From the NCBI GenBank assembly GCA_046341775.1, contig JBKDQQ010000042.1, forward strand, positions 1 to 17,977: DNA of 17,977 bases, written 5' to 3'. The notes under the pieces were generated by a model. It ran no database searches. It had not been told where the DNA came from and was given only the letters and a program-made list of their open reading frames with translations. This DNA is from SXXH01 sp041165735. GTDB taxonomy: Bacteria; Planctomycetota; UBA1135; GCA-002686595. Shown here piece after piece: positions 10,175 to 15,111 of the stretch. Both the position numbers and the translations under genes were made by a program. Positions within the stretch are counted from its first letter, which is position 1, and the number at the start of each line of letters is the position of its first letter.

Positions 10175-11253
10175 CGACGCTCCTCGAGCAGGCGCAGCGC
10201 CTCGGATGCCGCATGCAGGCCGATCAAGTCGTGGCCGCACTCGTTGAGGTCCTCGTCGTCGTCGAAGAGCGCGCCGGGATCCTTGGCGGTGGAGATCGCC
10301 GCGCGCCCGTCGAGCAGGCGCGTCGAGCTCGCCACGGCCACGGAGGCGAGGATCTCGGAGTAGCGCTCCTTGATGGAGGCACCGGCCGAACCCTCCGCGC
10401 TGGGGAGCACGACGAACAGCGGCGCGGCGCCCAGCGCGCGCGATTCGCGCGCGATCGCCGAGGCCGCCTGTTCGTACTCGTCGGGCATCACGCGCCGTTC
10501 GCCGCCCCATTCGAGCTGCTGCCACCGCTGCAGGTAGCGCCTGCCCACGAACCACCCGTAGCGCCCTTCCCAGTACGCCTCGTCGAAGCCGGCGGACGCC
10601 ATCCAGCGCAGCGCATGGAACACGCGCAAGCTGTCCTGCAAGGCGAGCGCGTCCCAATCGGCGAGCAGCCTCGGGTTGGCGCGCACGGCGTCCATGCGCT
10701 CCGCGTCGGAGAGTTCCATCGGCGCGGGACGGCACGAGTTCGCCATCGAATAGGCCGCCACCACGAGGTCGGGCTTCCAGCGCGGGCCCAGGTCGCGAAG
10801 GCGCTCGAGCCCTTGCCGCAGCGAGTGGCGCGGCACGGCGGCGTTCACCACCTCGACCGAGGCGCCGTGGGCCTCCAGCTCGGCGCGCATGCGCTCGGGC
10901 CAGCGCGCTCGGGGCGCGACCTTGGCCGCCAAGGTGTTGTCGCTCCCGAGGACGAGCACGCGCGGCACGCCGGGCGTGCGCTCCAACGCAGGCGCTGGGC
11001 CCACGATGCCGTCGCGCGCGTGCATCTCGCCCGGCCATCCCGTCGGTGCACCTTCGATCGGCACCCACAAGCATCCGCTGTCGAACTTGAGACTGCCTTC
11101 ACCCGAACGGATGCGCGCGTCCTCCTCCGGATCGAGCACGATGAAGCGCAGCTCCTCGCTGGGCCACGCGAAGCCCATGCCGCGCAAGGTCCACTCCGCC
11201 GCGAGCAACAAGCTCGCGCCGAGCGCTGCGGCGCGCAGCACGCGGACCTTCAT
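10171..11253 (-). CDS. SGNH-fold protein with degenerate catalytic residues
   Basis: A 360-aa protein with an N-terminal hydrophobic segment (about 5-20) that could be a signal anchor or uncleaved signal peptide, so probably periplasmic or membrane-attached. The fold is recognised from VPRVLVLGSDNTLAAKV (97-112), VEVVNAAVPRHSLRQ (133-147), WKPDLVVAAYSMANS (159-173) and DEDLNECGHDLIG (333-345), the blocks of GDSL/SGNH hydrolases. The key residues are altered: block I reads G-S-D-N-T (103-107) where GDSNT is expected, putting Asp at the nucleophile position; the block II Gly is Ala139; and the DxxHLN motif reads D-D-E-D-L-N (332-337), with Asp335 replacing His. Asn172 may remain. I infer a non-catalytic or differently acting protein. 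The start MKVRVL at 11253 is preferred because the helix follows at once; an ATG at 11469 in frame would add 72 unlikely residues. It overlaps the YfhO-like gene by 4 bases. Confidence 0.75.
   Translation of the reverse strand: MKVRVLRAAALGASLLLAAEWTLRGMGFAWPSEELRFIVLDPEEDARIRSGEGSLKFDSGCLWVPIEGAPTGWPGEMHARDGIVGPAPALERTPGVPRVLVLGSDNTLAAKVAPRARWPERMRAELEAHGASVEVVNAAVPRHSLRQGLERLRDLGPRWKPDLVVAAYSMANSCRPAPMELSDAERMDAVRANPRLLADWDALALQDSLRVFHALRWMASAGFDEAYWEGRYGWFVGRRYLQRWQQLEWGGERRVMPDEYEQAASAIARESRALGAAPLFVVLPSAEGSAGASIKERYSEILASVAVASSTRLLDGRAAISTAKDPGALFDDDEDLNECGHDLIGLHAASEALRLLEERR
10180..10185 (-). promoter_or_regulatory. Shine-Dalgarno of the YfhO-like gene
   Basis: On the minus strand GAGGAG lies 5 bases before the ATG at 10174, inside the last codons of the SGNH-like gene. 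It is the strongest ribosome binding site noticed in the window. It fixes the YfhO start and, with the ATGA overlap, argues for coupled translation. Confidence 0.75.
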
Positions 11254-11537
11254 CGCCAATGGCTGGTGGGGAGGCAAAGGAAGCATGCCCTTGCCATCGC
11301 GGACAGGGGATGGCTCGGAGCGCCTAGAGGACACGCCCAAGGCGCTGGTAGTCAAGGTGATGCAAGCCGCGCTTCCATGGCGCACTCGATCCGACGCGAC
11401 GATGCGGACCGGGCGGTGCCGGTGCAGGTCGATGGCGTCGTCAGGCAGGACCATGGCCGTGGCCTCCACGGCTTGGGGCCGCGCGGGGAGGTACGAAGAT
11501 CCATGCTTCGCGCGTCGAAGGATAACGCAAGTTGCAG

Positions 11538-11567
11538 AGTATCTATCAGAAAAGACTTAAGTGGCAA
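11538..11567 (-). promoter_or_regulatory. Candidate sigma-70 promoter for the SGNH/YfhO unit
   Basis: On the minus strand TTGCCA (11562-11567; 5 of 6 to TTGACA) is followed after 18 bases by GATACT (11538-11543; 4 of 6 to TATAAT). It sits in the only AT-rich island of the region. The leader to the SGNH start would be about 280 bases, which is long. This is a by-eye match only. Confidence 0.3.
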
Positions 11568-11695
11568 TTTGCCTAGGCGTCGATGGCTGCTACGCCGGCC
11601 CGTCCGGGTGATGCGCGGCCGCCGATTCCGCACCGACGAACCGGAACACGTTCAAGGCTGCCCGCGTGCCCGACGACGACGCACAATCTCAGGAC

Positions 11696-11712
11696 CCGCG
11701 GGAACCCCGCGG
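11696..11712 (+). other. Hairpin upstream of the M1 peptidase start
   Basis: CCGCGGG (11696-11702) and CCCGCGG (11706-11712) pair over 7 bp with a 3-base AAC loop, ending 11 bases before the proposed TTG start. If the transcript includes it, it would cover the place of a Shine-Dalgarno and could limit translation. Confidence 0.35.
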
Positions 11713-11723
11713 CACTCCGCGCC

Positions 11724-13565
11724 TTGATCACCCGACTCGCGACCCTGCTGGTCCTCGCAGCCGTCCTCCCCGGCTGCGCGGCCACGCACGACCAGCCCCC
11801 CGCCCCCATGGATGCACACAGCCACTCGCGTCCCGACCAGGTGGTCGTGCGCCACTTCGACATGGACCTGCGGCTCGACTTCGAGCGGCGCGTGGTGCGG
11901 GGCGTCGCGCGCCTCGACATCGAACGCAAGGATCCCGCGGCGCCGCTCGTGCTCGACGCGCAGGGGCTGCTGGTGGAGGCGGTCGCGGGACTCGATGGGG
12001 GACCGCGTCGCTTCCATCAGGGACCCGAGCGCGACGGCCTCGGCGGTCCGCTGGTGGTCGAACTCGAGCCCGGCGACCGGGCCGTGCGCATCGCGTGGAG
12101 CACGACGGAGCGCGCCGACGCCCTGCAATGGTTGTCGCCCACCCAGACCGGCGACGGAGTCGCGCCTTTCCTCTACACGCAAGGTCAAGCGGTTTTGACA
12201 CGCACCTGGATCCCCTCGCAGGACTCGCCCGGCGTGCGCGCGACCTGGGAGGCGCGCGTGGAGGCGCCGCCGGGGATCGAGGTCGTGATGAGCGCCGAGC
12301 GCCGCTGGCGCGACCCCGACGGGGCGTTCCGCTTCTCGTTGTCGCGTCCCGTGCCGGCCTACCTGGTGGCCTTGGCGGCGGGGCGCATCGAATTCCGTCC
12401 CGTGTCCGCGCGCGCCGGCGTGTGGGCCGAGCCGGGCATGCTCGCGCGCGCGCACGCCGAGTTCTCCGACATGGAGGCGATGGTGGGCGCGGCCGAGCGC
12501 TTGTTCGGCGCGTACCGCTGGGGACGCCACGACCTCATCGTGCTTCCGCCGAGCTTCCCCTTCGGCGGCATGGAGAACCCTTGCATGACCTTCGCCACGC
12601 CCACGGTCGTGGCGGGCGACAAGTCGCTGGTGTCCCTCGTCGCGCACGAACTGGCCCACAGCTGGTCGGGCAACCTCGTGACCAACGCGACCTGGCGCGA
12701 CTTCTGGCTGAACGAGGGATTCACGGTGTACTTCGAGCACCGCATCATGGAGGAGATCTACGGGCTCGAGCGCGCGCAGATGGAGCGCGCACTCGCGCGA
12801 AGCGAGCTCGAGCGCGAATTGGCGCAGCTCGCGCCGCGCGACACGGTGCTGCACGTCGACCTGGCAGGACGCCATCCCGACGACGGCTTCTCGGGGGTGC
12901 CGTACGTCAAGGGTTGCCTGTTCCTCATGCGGCTCGAGGAGGTCGTCGGGCGCCGGCGCTTCGACCAGTTCCTGCGCGAGTGGTTCGACGAGCAGGCCTT
13001 CACATCGACCACCACCGGGGTCCTGCTCGCCCGCCTGCGCGAGCGCCTGCTGTCGCGCGACGAGCTCGCGCGCGTCGACCTCGAGGAATGGGTCCGGGGC
13101 GCCGGGTTGCCCGCCGACGCGCCGCGTCCGACGAGCGCCGCCTTCGACCCGGTGGACCGGGCGGCGCGCGCGCTCCTCGGGTCGCGCGACGCCGCGCGCC
13201 TCGACGCGGCGGGCTGGAACACGCACCAATGGCTGCGCTTCCTGGAGGCCATCGAGCCCGGCGCCGACGTCGCGCTGCTGGAGGCGCTCGAGGCGCGCCA
13301 CGCGCTGCTCTCGTCGGAGAACAGCGAGATCCTCGCGGCATGGCTGCGACTTGGCGTGCGCGCGGGCTGGAGCCGCGCCGACGAGCCGCTGCAGCGCTTC
13401 CTTTCGTCCGTGGGGCGCAGGAAGTTCCTCAAGCCGCTCTACGCGGAGCTGCTCGAGCGTCCCGGCGGACGCGAGCGGGCGCTCGCCATCTACGCCGAGG
13501 CCCGCCCGCGCTACCACGCGGTGGCGACGGGCACGCTGGACGAGTTGCTGGGATGGAAGCCTTGA
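11724..13565 (+). CDS. Lipoprotein M1 metallopeptidase, leukotriene A4 hydrolase type
   Basis: A 613-aa zinc aminopeptidase, predicted to be a lipid-anchored envelope protein. Seen: a short lipoprotein signal ITRLATLLVLAAVLPGC with lipobox Cys18; TRTWIPSQDSPGV, the M1 N-terminal barrel block; GGMEN (281-285); HELAH-x18-E with zinc ligands His308, His312 and Glu331; GVPYVKG with Tyr394; and a C-terminal LTA4H-type helical domain with VGRRKFLKPLY (563-573). By recall of human LTA4H, Glu284, Asp386, Tyr394, Arg565 and Lys567 match Glu271, Asp375, Tyr383, Arg563 and Lys565, while Phe389 replaces Tyr378. Aminopeptidase activity is likely; epoxide hydrolase activity is possible but unproven. The start TTG at 11724 is chosen because it puts the lipobox at the normal distance; the alternative ATG at 11583 would place 47 unlikely residues before it. 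No Shine-Dalgarno is seen at either. It converges with the deiodinase-like gene. Confidence 0.88.
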   Translation: MITRLATLLVLAAVLPGCAATHDQPPAPMDAHSHSRPDQVVVRHFDMDLRLDFERRVVRGVARLDIERKDPAAPLVLDAQGLLVEAVAGLDGGPRRFHQGPERDGLGGPLVVELEPGDRAVRIAWSTTERADALQWLSPTQTGDGVAPFLYTQGQAVLTRTWIPSQDSPGVRATWEARVEAPPGIEVVMSAERRWRDPDGAFRFSLSRPVPAYLVALAAGRIEFRPVSARAGVWAEPGMLARAHAEFSDMEAMVGAAERLFGAYRWGRHDLIVLPPSFPFGGMENPCMTFATPTVVAGDKSLVSLVAHELAHSWSGNLVTNATWRDFWLNEGFTVYFEHRIMEEIYGLERAQMERALARSELERELAQLAPRDTVLHVDLAGRHPDDGFSGVPYVKGCLFLMRLEEVVGRRRFDQFLREWFDEQAFTSTTTGVLLARLRERLLSRDELARVDLEEWVRGAGLPADAPRPTSAAFDPVDRAARALLGSRDAARLDAAGWNTHQWLRFLEAIEPGADVALLEALEARHALLSSENSEILAAWLRLGVRAGWSRADEPLQRFLSSVGRRKFLKPLYAELLERPGGRERALAIYAEARPRYHAVATGTLDELLGWKP

Positions 13566-13566
13566 A

Positions 13567-13604
13567 CCGCGGGCCGTTCGTCAAATTGAATTGACGGTCC
13601 GCGG
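13567..13604. terminator. Shared hairpin between convergent M1 peptidase and deiodinase-like gene
   Basis: CCGCGGGCCGT (13567-13577) pairs with ACGGTCCGCGG (13594-13604) over 11 bp with one G-U wobble. An inner GTCAA (13580-13584)/TTGAC (13591-13595) pairing is an alternative. The stem begins 2 bases after the peptidase stop and covers the last codons of the minus-strand gene, whose stop is at 13581-13583. The loop is AT-rich; there is no U-tract outside. Confidence 0.6.
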
Positions 13605-14276
13605 CCCGTCCGCCGGGGCTTCGCGCCATTCGAGCACGCGTTCGATCGGCTTCTTCCGCAGCGCCGCCAGCGGCACGCGCAAGCCGTCGGCCGGCCAGCC
13701 GATGGGCACCAGCACGAACGGCTTCTCGTGCGGGCCGCGCGCGAGGATGCGCTGCAGGAAGGCCATCGGGCTCGGCGTGTGCACGAGGGTCGCGAGCCCG
13801 ACCTGCTGCGCCGCGGCGAGGAGCATCCCCGTGGCGATGCCGACCGACTCCTCGGCGTAATACACCTGTCCGCCATCGTCCTCGCGCGCGAGCTTGAAGA
13901 CGACGACCAGCCAGGGCGCCACTTCGAGGAAGCCCTTGTCCGCGTCGGTGCCGAGGGGGGCGAGGTCCGCCAACCAGCGCTCGCTGGCGCGCGAGGAGTA
14001 GAACTCGCGCTCCTCCGCCTCCGCGCCGAGGCGGATCTCGCGCTTCAACGCCGGATCGGACACGCACACGAAGCGCCACGGCTGCTTGTTCGCGCCGCTG
14101 GGCGCGCTCGCGGCGCAGCGCACCAGCAGTTCGACCAGCTCCCTCGGCACCGGCTCGTCCGAGAACTGGCGCACGCTGCGCCGGCGACGCAGCTGCTCGT
14201 GGAACTCGCGCAGCGCCTGCTCGGGCCGCGCGGCCCGCGGCGTCGGCTCCGGGCAGGGCGCGAACTCGGCTTCCAT
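13581..14276 (-). CDS. Iodotyrosine deiodinase-like nitroreductase-fold flavoprotein
   Basis: A 231-aa FMN enzyme of the nitroreductase superfamily, with no signal peptide, so probably cytosolic. Seen: the FMN phosphate block RRRSVRQFS (31-39) containing the RRSVR of the deiodinases; APSGANKQPWRF (58-69); the lid region from AEEREFY to WLADLAPLGTDADK; VHTPSP with Thr167; and HEKPFVLVPIGWP near the end. By recall, human iodotyrosine deiodinase uses Glu157, Tyr161 and Lys182 to hold the substrate's amino and carboxyl groups, and its lid contains RW eight residues after the Tyr. Here Glu89, Tyr93, Trp101 and Lys114 keep exactly the same spacing. Thr167 fits the Thr that hydrogen-bonds the flavin N5. 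I infer reductive dehalogenation of halotyrosines or a close relative; a generic nitroreductase is the fallback. It lies 31 bases after the preceding 200-aa gene, probably in one unit. Confidence 0.82.
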   Translation of the reverse strand: MEAEFAPCPEPTPRAARPEQALREFHEQLRRRRSVRQFSDEPVPRELVELLVRCAASAPSGANKQPWRFVCVSDPALKREIRLGAEAEEREFYSSRASERWLADLAPLGTDADKGFLEVAPWLVVVFKLAREDDGGQVYYAEESVGIATGMLLAAAQQVGLATLVHTPSPMAFLQRILARGPHEKPFVLVPIGWPADGLRVPLAALRKKPIERVLEWREAPADGPRTVNSI

Positions 14277-14307
14277 GGCGGACGATCCGGCCTGGCGCCG
14301 CGCGGCT

Positions 14308-14910
14308 TCAGCGCGAGCCGAGGATGCGGTCGACCTCTCCGTGCGAACGATTGAGCTTGATCGTCGCCACCGGGAAGGCCGGGGTCTTGGGGTTCGCGAC
14401 CTTGGCGGTGATGACCATGCCCTTGGTCGTCGCCTCCATCAGGGTGCGCCGCGGGAGGTCCGAGTCCAGCGCCCACGCGAACCCGCACTTGGGCAGGTAC
14501 GTGTCGCGGAACCACTTGATCGACACGAAGGAGAGGTGCGGCTCGGCCTCGGCCAGCGCCAGGGCGCGCACGAGGTCCTCGAGCGGGCGTCCGCTGGATT
14601 CGATCTCCTTCTCGTCGCCGTCCTTCTCCTCGAGCGGTCCCTCGTAGACCAGCCATGCGCCGCAGGAGCGCGGGTGGAAGGAGTTGGCGAGGAAGCTGCG
14701 CCGGATCTGGCGGCCCTTCTCCCTGTGCCGCAGCGAGACATGCACGCTGCCGCCGACGGGAGGCGCGAGCTTGAGCAGCGGCTTGAGCTCGGCGGGCAGG
14801 GCGGCGCGGCCCTCGAGCTCGCGCAGGGCCTCGAGTGCGGTGGCGAGCTCGCCTTCGAGCTCGGCGATCGTCTTGTTGGCCGCGGTGGACGCGGAGACGG
14901 CGTTCGACAT
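14308..14910 (-). CDS. Uncharacterised 200-aa protein upstream of the deiodinase-like gene
   Basis: I do not recognise a family. Seen: an N-terminal helix likely to form a coiled coil (about 13-35, rich in Ala, Glu and Leu); a basic stretch HREKGRQIRRSF (about 62-73); a short acidic run EEKDGDEKEIE; a Trp- and Tyr-containing block SIKWFRDTYLPKCGFAWAL; and a late block VANPKTPAFPVATIKLNRS. There is no signal peptide or membrane helix, so it is probably cytosolic. Two Cys residues do not form a known metal motif. The start at 14910 is supported by AGGA (14916-14919) 5 bases upstream. It is the first gene of a probable two-gene unit with the deiodinase-like flavoprotein, behind a candidate promoter with a C8 tract. 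The mixed composition and clear ribosome binding site make it a real gene; no function is assigned. Confidence 0.75.
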   Translation of the reverse strand: MSNAVSASTAANKTIAELEGELATALEALRELEGRAALPAELKPLLKLAPPVGGSVHVSLRHREKGRQIRRSFLANSFHPRSCGAWLVYEGPLEEKDGDEKEIESSGRPLEDLVRALALAEAEPHLSFVSIKWFRDTYLPKCGFAWALDSDLPRRTLMEATTKGMVITAKVANPKTPAFPVATIKLNRSHGEVDRILGSR

Positions 14911-14915
14911 GCGAT

Positions 14916-14919
14916 TCCT
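14916..14919 (-). promoter_or_regulatory. Shine-Dalgarno of the 200-aa protein
   Basis: AGGA on the minus strand with a 5-base spacer to the ATG at 14910. It supports this start in a window where most genes lack a recognisable site. Confidence 0.55.
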
Positions 14920-14944
14920 GTGCTGGTGGCAGTTCTATGCGGAA

Positions 14945-14952
14945 GGGGGGGG
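14945..14952. repeat. G8/C8 homopolymer in the leader
   Basis: Eight consecutive G on the plus strand (C on the minus strand), 35-42 bases upstream of the ATG at 14910. The tract overlaps GGATCC, so that GGGG/CCCC around GATC could form a small hairpin in the mRNA leader. It is 34 bases from the second G8 tract. Confidence 0.8.
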
Positions 14953-14971
14953 ATCCCCGTTCCGAACCCGC

Positions 14972-15002
14972 ATTGTGGCGGGCCGCGGGGGGGGCGTGTC
15001 AA
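14972..15002 (-). promoter_or_regulatory. Candidate sigma-70 promoter with a C8 spacer tract
   Basis: On the minus strand a perfect TTGACA (14997-15002) is followed after 19 bases by CACAAT (14972-14977; 4 of 6 to TATAAT). The expected transcription start is near 14965, giving a leader of roughly 55 bases to the ATG at 14910. The spacer contains eight consecutive C (14987-14994). A 19-base spacer is longer than the optimal 17, so loss of one or two C would improve it. The promoter lies just downstream of the lectin-gene hairpin, a sensible place. Confidence 0.5.
14987..14994. repeat. G8/C8 homopolymer between -35 and -10
   Basis: Eight consecutive G on the plus strand, inside the spacer of the candidate minus-strand promoter. 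Runs of this length are prone to replication slippage. I noticed no other run of eight or more G or C in the window besides this and 14945-14952. Confidence 0.8.
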
Positions 15003-15045
15003 GCCGGTGGGCCGCCCGGGCTGGAGCGCGCGCCCCGGCACGAGC

Positions 15046-15080
15046 CGCGGGCCGCACGGAGCAGGTCCGCGCGGCCCGCG
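15046..15080 (-). terminator. Hairpin downstream of the lectin gene
   Basis: The arms 15046-15060 and 15066-15080 pair over 15 bp with one G-U wobble and a 5-base loop (GCAGG on the plus strand). The hairpin lies 32-66 bases after the lectin stop and upstream of the next promoter, as expected for a terminator. No U-tract follows. Confidence 0.6.
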
Positions 15081-15111
15081 CCGCGTTGTCAAATTTGCCT
15101 TACAGTAGCGC

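Larger units (their letters stand above)
11254..11723. other. 470-base divergent intergenic region
   Basis: This separates the minus-strand SGNH/YfhO unit from the plus-strand M1 peptidase. In-frame extensions of both genes into it exist (ATG at 11469 minus, ATG at 11583 plus), but neither has convincing protein-like sequence, so I treat it as non-coding. It holds an AT-rich island at about 11515-11580, clearly different from the surrounding GC-rich DNA, with a candidate minus-strand promoter; a spaced inverted repeat AGCGCC (11319-11324)/GGCGCT (11341-11346) in the probable SGNH leader; and a hairpin just before the peptidase start. Confidence 0.5.

Noticed and set aside
2901..10214. A 2437-codon open frame on the minus strand containing sucB
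   Set aside because: Only its last 409 codons (sucB) resemble a protein; the rest is out of frame with sucA and the YfhO-like gene and is Arg/Pro/Ala-rich, a product of high GC content.
7367..10363. A 998-codon open frame on the plus strand opposite the YfhO-like gene
   Set aside because: Antisense shadow: low-complexity Arg/Gln/His/Glu composition, no domains.
11254..11469. N-terminal extension of the SGNH-like gene from ATG 11469
   Set aside because: The extra 72 residues are not protein-like and would bury the hydrophobic signal segment; MKVRVL at 11253 is more natural.
11652..13517. A 621-codon minus-strand open frame opposite the M1 peptidase
   Set aside because: Shadow of the peptidase, whose zinc and LTA4H motifs are unmistakable.
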